From: a virus | DNA length: 39,413 bases | Strand: one strand, 5' to 3' | Virus record (IMG/VR): IMGVR_UViG_3300037421_000076 | Coordinates: 1 to 39,413 of that record | Shown: positions 15,771 through 24,385 of the stretch, piece after piece | How positions within the stretch are numbered: the first letter of the stretch is position 1 | How the letters are laid out: every line of letters begins with the position of its first letter | The notes under the pieces: generated by a model | Told to the model about the DNA's origin: nothing | What the model saw: the letters and a program-made list of their open reading frames with translations, nothing else | Databases searched by the model: none | Made by a program: the position numbers and the translations under genes

Positions 15771-17079
15771 CCCGAACACTGCCGCTCCCTTGCCGAGCCC
15801 CACGAACCCCACTGCTTTGTCGGACATGCAGCCGATGCCCCAAATGCGCACGGGCACACAGGGGATGCCATCGACTGGGGACTCGACGGGTGTCGTCGGC
15901 TTGCCGACACCGGGGAGCGGCTATTCCCCTGCCGCGCTCGCGGCGCCGGCTGCGGGCGACACGACTGGCACCACCGACCCCTCGTTTCTCTCTAGCCTCG
16001 GCGGCGACATCACGGGCTTCCTCAATAGCCCGTTGGGCAACCTCACTGAATTCGGCACCCTTGCGGCCGCTGGCCTTTCGCAGGCTAGCTCGCAGAAGAG
16101 CGAGAACCAGGCGCTCGCCGGGAATATCTCGGACCTCGGGAAGCCATTCAGCGCCGCCGGCGCCGCCGAGCTCGGGCAGCTCACCGGCGGTCCCTCGGTG
16201 GGCGGGCCGCTCGGGGCCTCGATAGACCAGCAGACGGGCGCGGCTGCTAACCTCGGCAAGATCGCTCAGGATTATTCGACCGGCCAGCTCACCCCCGCGC
16301 AGCAGCAGCAGGTGAGCGACTACGTGGCCCAGCAGAAGTCCACCGCCCGCGCCGAGCTTGCCGCGGCTGGGATCACGGATCCCAACAGCCAGCAGTTTCA
16401 ATCGCGGATGCAGCAGATCGACAACAACGCGGCTGAGCTGGGTCAGAGTCTCATCACCAGCGACACCGCCATGGCCGAAGGCGCGCTCACGGCAGTGCAG
16501 CAGACGTACAGCGGACTCCTCAACCAGGCGCTCACCTCGTCAGAATTCGGGCTCGGGGCCGAGGAGTCGGCGGTCACGCTGCAAATCCAGCAGGACACTG
16601 CGCTCGCCAATTCACTGCAAACTCTCTTCGCCGGGATAGCGCAGGGCTTCGGCAATGCGATGCGCCAGCCGAGTGGTGGCGGCGGAGGTGGCGGCGGGAC
16701 CTCGCCCGCGAGCACCGCGGCCGGGGTCGCCAAGCAGGCGGCGGGTGGCGCTGACAGCAGTGGTGTGGCCTCGAGCGCCGCTGGCGGTGCAACCCCGGCG
16801 CAGTTGCGAGCCGCTGGCGGCTCCGATGCCGGCATCGCCGCAGGCGGACCGTCGGCAGCGGACCAGGCGACTTACGACGCGAACAACCAGCAGTTCCTTC
16901 AGGACACGCAGACCAACATCGACCAGACCCCGAGCTTCGATCCGAACTCGGTCTCGATGCCTGACCTCCCCTCTTACACGTCCGAGCCCGTCGACTTCAC
17001 CGGGGATCCCTTGAGCAACTTCACGTCTGATCCCTTCGCGCTCGACGCGTCTTCTGACCCCTTCGCGATCGGCGGGTGA
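15763..17079 (+). CDS. Internal virion protein, Ala/Gln/Gly-rich (438 aa)
   Basis: The GTG start overlaps the previous gene by 8 bp. The N-terminus MADPNT followed by a Pro-rich linker is shared with the next gene. Residues about 85-290 are helical and Gln/Ala-rich (DYVAQQKSTARAELAAAG; ITSDTAMAEGALTAVQQTYS). A poly-Gly run (codons around 16674-16698) and a Ser/Asp-rich tail with repeated SDPF/DPF motifs follow. It is a candidate component of the ejected channel. No enzymatic motif is seen. Confidence 0.6.
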   Translation: MADPNTAAPLPSPTNPTALSDMQPMPQMRTGTQGMPSTGDSTGVVGLPTPGSGYSPAALAAPAAGDTTGTTDPSFLSSLGGDITGFLNSPLGNLTEFGTLAAAGLSQASSQKSENQALAGNISDLGKPFSAAGAAELGQLTGGPSVGGPLGASIDQQTGAAANLGKIAQDYSTGQLTPAQQQQVSDYVAQQKSTARAELAAAGITDPNSQQFQSRMQQIDNNAAELGQSLITSDTAMAEGALTAVQQTYSGLLNQALTSSEFGLGAEESAVTLQIQQDTALANSLQTLFAGIAQGFGNAMRQPSGGGGGGGGTSPASTAAGVAKQAAGGADSSGVASSAAGGATPAQLRAAGGSDAGIAAGGPSAADQATYDANNQQFLQDTQTNIDQTPSFDPNSVSMPDLPSYTSEPVDFTGDPLSNFTSDPFALDASSDPFAIGG

Positions 17080-17087
17080 GGTGAATC

Positions 17088-18299
17088 ATGGCTGACCCCA
17101 ACACGCCCGCTCCCTCGCAGCCGACCGGCGGCAACGCTCCGCTCTCCCCGCCTAACGAAGGTCAGCTCCTCAGCGACATATCGGGGCTCGAGGCGCAGTA
17201 CGAGCCGCGTATCCAGAAGGGCCAGGAGGAGGCGCGCGGCTACGAAGCGAAGGCTGTGACCGCCGAGGAAGAGGTGTCTCGAGAGGCCGAGCGCGCGGCC
17301 GGCGAGCAGACTGCGGAAGATCAGGAGATGAAGCACTGGCTCGACCACACTCCGACTCGCCAGGCCGCCTATGCCACCGGGATGCACGCGGCCCCCGCTC
17401 TTGCGATTCTCACCGCGCTCGGTGGAAAGCTCACCAAGCTGAACGGCATGCAGATGCTCGCGGCGACGAACGGGATCGTTCAGGGCATCAACGAGTCCTC
17501 CGAGCAGAGGTACAACGACTCGCTCAAGGCCTGGGAGGCCGCCTACGAGAAGATGCGGGACCACCAGCGCCGCCTTATGGATGCCCATAAGATGATGCTC
17601 ACAGCGTACCAGGGGCGGGCCGACGCCTATCAGAAGGCGAGCGAGGCCGCGCGGCGCATGACTGGGGACATCCTCGACGACAAGCAGCGCCAGATTTCGC
17701 AGCACATCGATAGCTTCAAAGCGCAGACGGCCGCGTGGGACAAGGTGCAGCGGGTGAACATCGCCATCCAAGGACAGCGTGATCGCGTCAATGCAGAGCT
17801 CGCGCGCGAAAAGCTGATGAAAGAGAAGCTCGAGAAGACCGCCAACATGCCGCCCGAAATCAAGGCGCAAGTCGCGGCCGAGCACGCGCGGTGGCAGAAC
17901 GCCAAGGCACAGATCGACGAGAACCTGAAGCGCCGCGGGCAGACCGTCAGCAACCTCACGATGCCGGAGGCTGACAAGCAGTCGCAGATCACGGCGATCG
18001 ACGAAGCCACCGAGCGGCTGCGTGCCGAGATGGACAAGGCGCAGGGGAACATCGACGCCATCGTCGCTGGCTACTCGGCATCCGGCGCGCACGCGCCTCG
18101 GCCGACTCCTCCTGGGCCGGCACCTGGCGTCGGGCGAGCTGGCAATATCCCGCGCCCCGGCGGCGGTGGAGGAGTCGAGCAGCCGAGCGAGCCACAGCTG
18201 GCGCTGATCAAGAGCCAACCGCCAGGTAGCACGGTGAAATTGAGCGACGGCTCGAGCTGGATCATGGAGCCTGACGGGAACGTGCGCCGAGTGCAGTGA
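17088..18299 (+). CDS. Internal virion protein, coiled coil (403 aa)
   Basis: This starts MADPNT plus a Pro-rich linker, like its upstream neighbour. One hydrophobic helix (ATGMHAAPALAILTALGG, about residues 97-114) is followed by long amphipathic and coiled-coil segments (residues 140-340). The C-terminal 55 residues are a Pro/Gly linker and a small domain (LALIKSQPPGSTVKLSDGSS). It is a probable rod-like component of the ejected envelope-spanning complex. The stop overlaps the next ATG. Confidence 0.6.
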   Translation: MADPNTPAPSQPTGGNAPLSPPNEGQLLSDISGLEAQYEPRIQKGQEEARGYEAKAVTAEEEVSREAERAAGEQTAEDQEMKHWLDHTPTRQAAYATGMHAAPALAILTALGGKLTKLNGMQMLAATNGIVQGINESSEQRYNDSLKAWEAAYEKMRDHQRRLMDAHKMMLTAYQGRADAYQKASEAARRMTGDILDDKQRQISQHIDSFKAQTAAWDKVQRVNIAIQGQRDRVNAELAREKLMKEKLEKTANMPPEIKAQVAAEHARWQNAKAQIDENLKRRGQTVSNLTMPEADKQSQITAIDEATERLRAEMDKAQGNIDAIVAGYSASGAHAPRPTPPGPAPGVGRAGNIPRPGGGGGVEQPSEPQLALIKSQPPGSTVKLSDGSSWIMEPDGNVRRVQ

Positions 18300-21200
18300 T
18301 GGCGGACGAGCTCAGCATCGCCGGCGTAGACCCGCCCAGCCCGGGTCCAGACCAGGGCGAGCCCGGACCGCTCAAGATCACCGGTGTCGAGCCGCCGAAG
18401 CTCACCGTGGCATCGGTGAACGGGAAGCCGGTCGGCGAGCGGCAGGGTTTTTGGGCCGACTTCGGCCAAGGCACCGGTGGCTTCAAAGGCCTGATCTCCG
18501 CCCCGTTCACGAGCTCCATCCCAGCCGAACTCGTCAAAGGTGTCGCCAAGGACAACCCCGAGGCGGCAACGAGTCTCAACCCGTTCGGGCCGCTCTCCGT
18601 GACCGCAGGCCTCGTCTACAAGAAGATCGAGGACTTCCTCCACTCGCCTGACCATCGTCCGCTCACCGAGCGCCTGCAAGAGACGTTCCACGAACTGAAG
18701 GAAACGGCCAAGGACAGGCCAGGGCTGCTCGTGGGTTCGCTGGTGCACGCCGCGGCGGCCGACCCTGAGCTGTTCTTTCTGCCTGAACTCGGTGGCGCGC
18801 GCGCCGCGACCGCGGCCACGAAGGCCGCTACGACCGCAGGAGCGGGCGCAGGCACGGCGAAGGTGGTGGGCGCTGTCACCGGTGCCGCCGCGCGCGCTGG
18901 CGGCGGGGCTGCTATTGGCGGCGGCGCTGAACTCGCTTCTGAGCTCGGCGAGGATCGGCCGCTTGACCTGGGCGAGCTCGGTGTGTCGTCGCTCTTGGGC
19001 GCGGCCGCAGGCGTCGGCCTGCAGGCTCGGCTTCGGACGGGCGCGCCGACGCCGAAGCTCACCCCGGCCGAGATTGACGCCGAGCTCGCGAAGGCGTGGA
19101 GCGCCAGGCGCCCGAAGCCAGAAGTGACCCCTGTAGCCGGCGGGTACATGGTGCGCTTCGAGGGGGAGACCGCCGGCAAGACCTTCGGCACCAAGGCTGA
19201 GGCGGAATCAGCCGCTCGCGAGCTCGAGGCGGTCGGATCGGCGCACGAGTCGATGGGCAGCGTTCCACGTGGAACGGAAGGTGAGTCGAAGCTCCTCCTC
19301 GAGAACCCCTTCACCGCGGAGAACATGGCGAAGTGGGTCGAGCGGCCGAAAGCGGCCGTGCGCGACACAGCGCGCGCCTCGCTCGAGTTCTGGGGCAAGA
19401 CCCTTTTCAGCGCCGGCGTGGGCGCGGCGATCGGGGCCACGCTAGACCGCGACGACCGGACCATGGGGGCCACCTTCGGCGCCGCCATCACGCTCGTGCC
19501 GCGCGCCCTCTCCAAACTCTCGCCGGCCGGGAAGCGTTTGTCGATCGCCGAGGTGATCAACCGCCGCAACGGCGAGATTGCCGTGATGGCCCGCCATACG
19601 CTTCAGCTTAAGGCCGCGATTGACGCCGCGGTGCCTGAGCCGCTTCGCCGATCTGCCATCTCGCTCGCTCTCGAGAAGCACGAGGGCGTGACCTTAAACC
19701 CCGAAGAGGCCAAGGTCGCCGCCACGGTGCGCGGCTGGTTTGACCGCATGGGCCAGGCCGCGGTCGACGCCGGCGTGATCAAGGAGCTCCTCAACGACTA
19801 CATCACCCATATCGTCGAGGAGGACCCCACAGCCAAGGCCAGGGACACGATTTCCCGCCTGGTCGATGTGATCGCCGGTAAGGCGCGCGGCGTGCAGCCG
19901 TCCGGCCGCCAGTTTGCGCAGCACCGCCAGTACGCCACCTTCGACGAGCTCCAACAGGCCCTGCGCGGCTCGGGTCTGCGCATCAAGACCGGGGACGTGG
20001 GGGAGATCGTGGCGATCTACTCCAAGGCCATGTTCAAAGCGATCACCGACAAGCGCCTGGTCGAGGCCCTGAAGGTTACGCCCGTCGAGGGGATGCGCCC
20101 CCTGGTGGCGCCGCGCGAGGTACCGACGACGCCGCCCACGGGGCCCTCAGGCTTTCGCCTCCCGCCTGGTCAACCTCCTGGCCAGGCGGCGAAGAAGTTC
20201 GGCGAGCGGCCGCCCGCGATGCTCCTGCAGCCGCTCGACAAGATCGACCCCAACTTCACGATCCTGCCGAACCGGCAGCTCGCCGGTTACGCCGTGCACA
20301 AGGACATCGCGCCGCAGCTCAACTTCGTTTTCAGCGCCCGGGATCCGAACGACGTCACGCTGGGGCTCATGGCACTCAACCAGGCGAGCAAGCGCGCCGT
20401 GGTGAGCTTCTCGCTCTTCCACGCGAAGTCGCTCACGGATGCCTTCATCGGCGCGATGGGCACCAAGGCCTTCACAAAGGGCTCGCCGCTCGAGCAGGCG
20501 CGGCTCGCCGTCGAGACGTTCAAGCGCCCGGGGAACAACGAGGGGATCGACGCTCTCCTCCGCGGCGGCATGGTGCTTCAGCAGCCCGAGGACACCGTGC
20601 ACGGGGCGCTGGGCCACATCGCCCACATCTTCGACGAGACGCTGCCCGTGGGATCGGCCAGCACCAAGGCGGCCGAGGCCATTTCCAAGTTCAACACGGC
20701 GCTCGACAACTTCACCTTCGCCCACCTGCAGACCGGGTTCAAGATCATCACGGGACTCGACGCCTACGAGCGGCTGCTCAAGAAGGGTCTCTCGAAAGAG
20801 GTAGCTGGCAAGCTCGCCGCGAGCTACGCGAACGACATCTACGGCTCGCTCGACTGGTTCCGGGTCGCGAATGACGTGGGCTCGAGGATCGGACGTGACG
20901 CCGCCTACATGTTCTTCAACCCGAACGGCCGGCGCGTGGCGCAGCTCCTCATGTTCGCTCCCGACTGGACGGTGAGCACCTTCCGGGCGGCGTACAAGGC
21001 GCTCCCAGGAGCAGTCGATGACCCGGCGCTCGCGGCGCTCCACCGGCGCTACCTCGCCAAGAGCGCGGTGTACTACCTCACGATCGCGAACGGCATCAAC
21101 CTGCTCACCGCCGGGCATTCGATCTTCGACAACGAGAACCCGACGCGCGTGCAGTTGAAGGACGGGCGCACGATGCAGTGGTCGAAGCACAGCATGGAGC

Positions 21201-21541
21201 CATTCGAGTGGCTGCGCGACCCGCTGCAGACCACCGCCAACAAGCTCGCGTTCCTCCCACGAGAGGCGATTCAGCAGCTCACGGGCAAGGAGTACGTATC
21301 GGTGCACGATGCGGCGCCCGACATCGACAACCGGGCCAAGCACCTGGCCGAGCAGTTCCTGCCGATCATGGCGCAGCAGGGGCTCGGCGGCGGCGGCGCG
21401 ACATCGGCTCTCGGACTGGTCGGCATGCCTGTGTATGGCCGCGATCCCGAACAGAAACGCGAGGCGCGCCTCGCGAAGAAGAAGGCCGACCTCGAGAAGC
21501 GCAAGCGTGCCGCCGAGTACTACCGAAGGTTGAATCGGTAG
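18299..21541 (+). CDS. Large internal virion protein (1080 aa)
   Basis: The largest gene in the window. I choose ATG 18299 (TGATG overlap); the in-frame GTG at 18296 is the alternative. The N-terminus has repeated acidic/Pro phrases (AGVDPPSPGPD, TGVEPPKLTV), then a helical part. An Ala/Gly-rich hydrophobic region (about residues 165-225) follows, and a second Gly/Ala helix near residue 375. The C-terminal half is folded and helical (for example NGRRVAQLLMFAPDWTVSTF), ending in a very basic coiled tail (EARLAKKKADLEKRKRAAEY). Size and position match the large ejection proteins of podoviruses. I find no clear lysozyme or transglycosylase motif. A parS-like site lies inside the gene. Confidence 0.65.
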   Translation: MADELSIAGVDPPSPGPDQGEPGPLKITGVEPPKLTVASVNGKPVGERQGFWADFGQGTGGFKGLISAPFTSSIPAELVKGVAKDNPEAATSLNPFGPLSVTAGLVYKKIEDFLHSPDHRPLTERLQETFHELKETAKDRPGLLVGSLVHAAAADPELFFLPELGGARAATAATKAATTAGAGAGTAKVVGAVTGAAARAGGGAAIGGGAELASELGEDRPLDLGELGVSSLLGAAAGVGLQARLRTGAPTPKLTPAEIDAELAKAWSARRPKPEVTPVAGGYMVRFEGETAGKTFGTKAEAESAARELEAVGSAHESMGSVPRGTEGESKLLLENPFTAENMAKWVERPKAAVRDTARASLEFWGKTLFSAGVGAAIGATLDRDDRTMGATFGAAITLVPRALSKLSPAGKRLSIAEVINRRNGEIAVMARHTLQLKAAIDAAVPEPLRRSAISLALEKHEGVTLNPEEAKVAATVRGWFDRMGQAAVDAGVIKELLNDYITHIVEEDPTAKARDTISRLVDVIAGKARGVQPSGRQFAQHRQYATFDELQQALRGSGLRIKTGDVGEIVAIYSKAMFKAITDKRLVEALKVTPVEGMRPLVAPREVPTTPPTGPSGFRLPPGQPPGQAAKKFGERPPAMLLQPLDKIDPNFTILPNRQLAGYAVHKDIAPQLNFVFSARDPNDVTLGLMALNQASKRAVVSFSLFHAKSLTDAFIGAMGTKAFTKGSPLEQARLAVETFKRPGNNEGIDALLRGGMVLQQPEDTVHGALGHIAHIFDETLPVGSASTKAAEAISKFNTALDNFTFAHLQTGFKIITGLDAYERLLKKGLSKEVAGKLAASYANDIYGSLDWFRVANDVGSRIGRDAAYMFFNPNGRRVAQLLMFAPDWTVSTFRAAYKALPGAVDDPALAALHRRYLAKSAVYYLTIANGINLLTAGHSIFDNENPTRVQLKDGRTMQWSKHSMEPFEWLRDPLQTTANKLAFLPREAIQQLTGKEYVSVHDAAPDIDNRAKHLAEQFLPIMAQQGLGGGGATSALGLVGMPVYGRDPEQKREARLAKKKADLEKRKRAAEYYRRLNR
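19262..19275. promoter_or_regulatory. parS-like palindrome, copy 1 (intragenic)
   Basis: GTTCCACGTGGAAC is a perfect 14-bp palindrome equal to the core of the bacterial centromere-like site parS (consensus TGTTNCACGTGNAACA). The outer bases are C and G instead of T and A. It lies in frame in the 1080-aa gene as Val-Pro-Arg-Gly-Thr. A second perfect copy is at 38295-38308. ParB would be the binding protein, but the window encodes no ParB. Confidence 0.7.
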
Positions 21542-21582
21542 CGTAAGCTCCGGCGGTCCAAATCGCGCAGGGGGCGGCGCTA

Positions 21583-21780
21583 ATGGCAAAGTCAACCGAC
21601 GACGAGATTTTCGAGAAGGCGAAGAAGAAACTGAGCGCGGCGATTGCCAGGGTCGACACCAAACAACCAGGCGGAGTCGCTGACCTCGTGAAGCTCTGCG
21701 AGACCCTCGCGACCATGCGAGAAGTCGAGCTCAAGGCGAATCAGGAGGGGTACGGCGGCGCCCTCGGTGGCCAGCAGTGA
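21583..21780 (+). CDS. Small helical protein (65 aa)
   Basis: ATG at 21583 after a GGGGGCGG stretch. The product is helical (EIFEKAKKKLSAAIARVDTK; VADLVKLCETLATMREVELK) with a Gly-rich end. It overlaps the next gene by 4 bp (GTGA). No family is recognised. Confidence 0.6.
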   Translation: MAKSTDDEIFEKAKKKLSAAIARVDTKQPGGVADLVKLCETLATMREVELKANQEGYGGALGGQQ

Positions 21781-22022
21781 ACCTCGTCGAAGTGCTTCAG
21801 GGCGCGCACGTCGCGCTCGGGCTCCTGCAGGCGCGGCTCGTGCTGATTCTCTGCATGATCATGACCTTCGGGCTGTTCTGTTGGGCGATGTGGCTTCAGA
21901 CGGCGCTCGCGGCTATCATCGCCGCTGCGTGGGGGGTTTCGATCTTCCTGCCGGTGCTCTTTGCCGGCCGTGGAGGCCACGATGCACAGGAAGCCCCGCA
22001 GCACCCAGCGCCCGAAGCATAA
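21777..22022 (+). CDS. Small membrane protein, holin-like (81 aa)
   Basis: The GTG at 21777 overlaps the previous stop. Two hydrophobic stretches lie back to back (LVLILCMIMTFGLFCWAMWL, residues about 21-40, and TALAAIIAAAWGVSIFLPVL, about 43-62), followed by a short polar tail. This is the outline of a two-segment holin or a small inner-membrane protein. The true lysis genes lie 2-3 kb downstream, so it could equally be a virion-associated membrane factor. Confidence 0.55.
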   Translation: MNLVEVLQGAHVALGLLQARLVLILCMIMTFGLFCWAMWLQTALAAIIAAAWGVSIFLPVLFAGRGGHDAQEAPQHPAPEA

Positions 22023-22371
22023 GTACGCGGCCGGCTTCGTGCCTCGAGGCCCCACCGCCCACAACCCGCACGTCCCGGCGGCCACGCCCGAAGCTGGACT
22101 CACGGAGCATCCGAGCGGCTCTAATTCCCCGACGCACTTCGGCCCGCGAGTCGATCGAACAGGCGAGGACAACAAGCGCCTATCGAACATCACGAACGAA
22201 CGGGCCCGCGCGGCGCCACACCGCCTCTCGCGTCGCTTCACCAAGTTCATCACCAACATGCACGGCCAGGTGAAGGTGCCGCACAACCTTCTGAGCCCCG
22301 ACCGCTACAGCTCTGGCGCTCAGGAAGACGCTGAACGCTGTCTCGACGTGGGCCAAGTGCCCGAGGATTGA
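21982..22371 (+). CDS. Hypothetical basic protein (129 aa)
   Basis: I start at ATG 21982, 5 bases after GGAGG at 21972-21976; the earlier ATG at 21961 lacks such a site. The gene overlaps its upstream neighbour by 41 bp. The N-terminus is basic (HRKPRSTQRPKHKYAAGF), the middle is Pro/Ser-rich, and the end is charged (VPHNLLSPDRYSSGAQED). No motif is recognised; it is probably a minor virion protein. Confidence 0.55.
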   Translation: MHRKPRSTQRPKHKYAAGFVPRGPTAHNPHVPAATPEAGLTEHPSGSNSPTHFGPRVDRTGEDNKRLSNITNERARAAPHRLSRRFTKFITNMHGQVKVPHNLLSPDRYSSGAQEDAERCLDVGQVPED

Positions 22372-22374
22372 CCC

Positions 22375-22782
22375 ATGGCCCTGAGCTCCGCATTCCAGAA
22401 CGTCGGCAAGAGCTTCACCATTTCGGTCGCGGCCGCGAATCAGGTCACGCCGGTCAACCTGGCTGACCTCGGACTCCAAGGCCTGCCGCAGGCGCTACAG
22501 TTCATCAACAACGGCCCGGCGGACGTGTGGGTGGTCATGTCGGCCGCGAACAACCCCGTGGCGGCCTTCCCCACCGCCGGCACTATCACGACCGGCACGC
22601 CGCAGCCCGGGTTCCGCCTCAAGCCTGGCGCGATCGTCGTCTACGAGGCCAACGCGAGCACGGTCGCGCAGAACGTGCCCAACGCCGCGGGAACCAACCA
22701 GGGCCCCGGCTTCTACCTCGCCATGATCGGCTCTGCGGCTGGCCCAACGCTGGTGGACGTAACCCCGGGCGAGGGCGTCTGA
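22375..22782 (+). CDS. Beta-rich hypothetical protein (135 aa)
   Basis: The composition is beta-type: Ala, Val, Asn, Pro, Gly and Thr dominate, with little charge (FINNGPADVWVVMSAANNP; PGFRLKPGAIVVYEANAS). Small beta-sandwich proteins of this kind near tail genes are often head decoration or fibre accessory proteins. The next gene has the same character, and the two probably act together on the virion surface. Confidence 0.6.
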   Translation: MALSSAFQNVGKSFTISVAAANQVTPVNLADLGLQGLPQALQFINNGPADVWVVMSAANNPVAAFPTAGTITTGTPQPGFRLKPGAIVVYEANASTVAQNVPNAAGTNQGPGFYLAMIGSAAGPTLVDVTPGEGV

Positions 22783-22783
22783 C

Positions 22784-23266
22784 ATGCTCCGGGCGGTAGC
22801 TGCTCTCGCCAGCGCCCTTTTCGGCACCAACACCAACGACAACGCCGCGGCGGGCCATCTCGGGGAATTCATCACTTCGACGGTCGCGACGCCTGGCACC
22901 GTGCTCGCGACCGGAGTAGCCGGCAACGTCACCTCGATCGTGCTCACCGCTGGCGACTGGGATGTCAGCTTCACGGCGGACTTTGCCTTTGCGGCGACTA
23001 CCAGCTACACGGCGGTGCAAGCCGGCCTTGGCAGCGCGACCGGCGTCATGCTCGGCCAAGCTGGCGGCGGTGGAATAGGCACCGATCCGAATGCCAGCTT
23101 TTCGACTCCTGCTCAGGTACCCACGGCGCTCCCCTTCACATTGGAAGGCGGGCCGACTCGGGTCAGCCTGGCCGCCACCACGACCATCTACCTCAACGCG
23201 GTGGCGACCTTCACTGTCGCCGGCCTCACGGTCTTCGGGACCATCCGCGCGAGGCGCGTGCGGTGA
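22784..23266 (+). CDS. Beta-rich virion surface protein candidate (160 aa)
   Basis: A short hydrophobic N-terminus (MLRAVAALASALFG) precedes a beta domain of about 130 residues. It contains AGDWDVSFTADFAFAATTS and ends RVSLAATTTIYLNAVATFTV followed by a basic tail (RARRVR). This end pattern, a strand pair with TTTIYLNA then TV.GTI.ARR, recurs in phage tail or head fibre knob domains that I know from other genomes. A receptor or carbohydrate-binding role is possible. Confidence 0.55.
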   Translation: MLRAVAALASALFGTNTNDNAAAGHLGEFITSTVATPGTVLATGVAGNVTSIVLTAGDWDVSFTADFAFAATTSYTAVQAGLGSATGVMLGQAGGGGIGTDPNASFSTPAQVPTALPFTLEGGPTRVSLAATTTIYLNAVATFTVAGLTVFGTIRARRVR

Positions 23267-23269
23267 GGG

Positions 23270-23608
23270 ATGAACGAGCCTACCCCCACGCTCAAGATGC
23301 GTGCGCTGATTGAGCAGGTCGGCGTTACCAGCTTTGCGTTCACTGTTTTGCGTCAGTACTGGAAACCAGTCTCAGCCACGGCCGGCGCAATTCTCGCGCT
23401 CGGCACCATCATCCAGCAGGGACGCGATGCGAAAACGACTCTCGAAACGATCCAGGCGACCCAGTTAGCGCAAGGCGAGCGGCTCACACGGCTTGAGGCG
23501 GAATGGGGCGCGCTCTTTGGCGCCGCTCACATCAACGTAGTGCCGAATGAACCACAGCCCTCAATACCTACACCATCTGAAGCGCGTAAGGGCAAGGTGA
23601 AACGATGA
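23270..23608 (+). CDS. Membrane-anchored coiled-coil protein (112 aa)
   Basis: One hydrophobic segment (about residues 33-50, PVSATAGAILALGTIIQQ) is followed by an amphipathic helix (TTLETIQATQLAQGERLTRL) and a Pro-rich, basic tail. This single-membrane-segment plus coiled-coil layout is seen in holin-like and spanin-like accessory proteins near lysis cassettes. The ATG at 23270 follows TGAGGG. The function is uncertain. Confidence 0.55.
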   Translation: MNEPTPTLKMRALIEQVGVTSFAFTVLRQYWKPVSATAGAILALGTIIQQGRDAKTTLETIQATQLAQGERLTRLEAEWGALFGAAHINVVPNEPQPSIPTPSEARKGKVKR

Positions 23609-23621
23609 AGGGGATCACGCG

Positions 23622-23858
23622 ATGTCAGGACATGCGCCTAACCGCCTCGATGCCGCGCTCACCCGCCTCGAGAAAACCGTCAAAGACGCCGAGCACTCCA
23701 TGAGGCACTTACGCGCGGCGATCGAGCACCAACGCAAGATCGGCGTCTTCGACGAGAAGCGTGTCCTCGTCGAAGTCGAGAAAATCCTGACGCGCCAAGA
23801 GCTCGATGCCGAAGACATCAACAACCTCGCCGACCGACTACAGAAAGAGGCGCCATGA
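23622..23858 (+). CDS. Small coiled-coil protein (78 aa)
   Basis: Almost wholly helical and charged (NRLDAALTRLEKTVKDAEHS; RVLVEVEKILTRQELDAED). It overlaps the next gene by 4 bp (ATGA). There is no membrane segment and no recognised family. It sits at the start of the lysis region and could be an antiholin-like regulator, but nothing in the sequence shows that. Confidence 0.55.
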   Translation: MSGHAPNRLDAALTRLEKTVKDAEHSMRHLRAAIEHQRKIGVFDEKRVLVEVEKILTRQELDAEDINNLADRLQKEAP

Positions 23859-24385
23859 CGAAATTACTACTGTCGATTCTTCTGGCGGCGGCCCCTTTGG
23901 CGGCCAACGCGCAAACCTATCTACCGACGCCGCAGACCATCGCGCTCACGCCGGTGGTTCATACCTTCCTCTGCTACGCCGAGAACGTGAACGTGCGGGT
24001 CTACAGCACCGCCGTCACCGGCTTCAGCGCGGATGGCAACTACGTCACTGGGCAGGCCCCGGCCTACTTCACCTGCGGGCACAGCGGACGTGGAGCCACC
24101 ATCCACACGTACTACTCGTGCGCGCAACTTACCTGGGATCTCTCGGGGAACCTCGTGAGCGCGACCGACACCGTGCAATTTGCCAGCAACGGCGCGCCGA
24201 TGTCGTACAACTGTCCTGACCTTGGGCTGGTGATGCCTTCACGCACTCCCCCAAGCACCACGACAGTCGGCAACTCATTCACGAATGCCAGCGGTTACAC
24301 AGCAGAGACCCTCTTGTCACAGCCGTGCGGCTCAATCGCCTGCTATGGTCAACCCATCTACGCCCCGACCCTACTCACGCCATGA
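23855..24385 (+). CDS. Secreted six-cysteine protein (176 aa)
   Basis: The N-terminus is a textbook Sec signal (MTKLLLSILLAAAPLAANAQ, probable cleavage after ANA). The mature part has six cysteines (about positions 40, 74, 89, 120, 158, 163), suggesting three disulfides in an oxidising compartment such as the periplasm, and is otherwise beta-rich. It is coupled by ATGA overlap to the endolysin gene. It could be a periplasmic lysis factor, an exclusion protein acting on the infected cell surface, or a protease inhibitor. I recognise no family. Confidence 0.7.
   Translation: MTKLLLSILLAAAPLAANAQTYLPTPQTIALTPVVHTFLCYAENVNVRVYSTAVTGFSADGNYVTGQAPAYFTCGHSGRGATIHTYYSCAQLTWDLSGNLVSATDTVQFASNGAPMSYNCPDLGLVMPSRTPPSTTTVGNSFTNASGYTAETLLSQPCGSIACYGQPIYAPTLLTP

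Noticed and set aside
16974-18218. 414-codon minus-strand frame under the coiled-coil virion protein
   Set aside because: Leu/Arg/Val shadow of a coiled-coil gene; no start context and no family.
18616-19569. 317-codon minus-strand frame
   Set aside because: Ser/Ala/Pro-rich shadow without folded-protein character; lies under a well-supported sense gene.
20147-21595. Long open frame on the minus strand (482 codons) under the 1080-aa gene
   Set aside because: It is Arg/His/Val/Glu-heavy, mirrors the codon pattern of the sense gene and has no motif; typical antisense shadow in GC-rich DNA.
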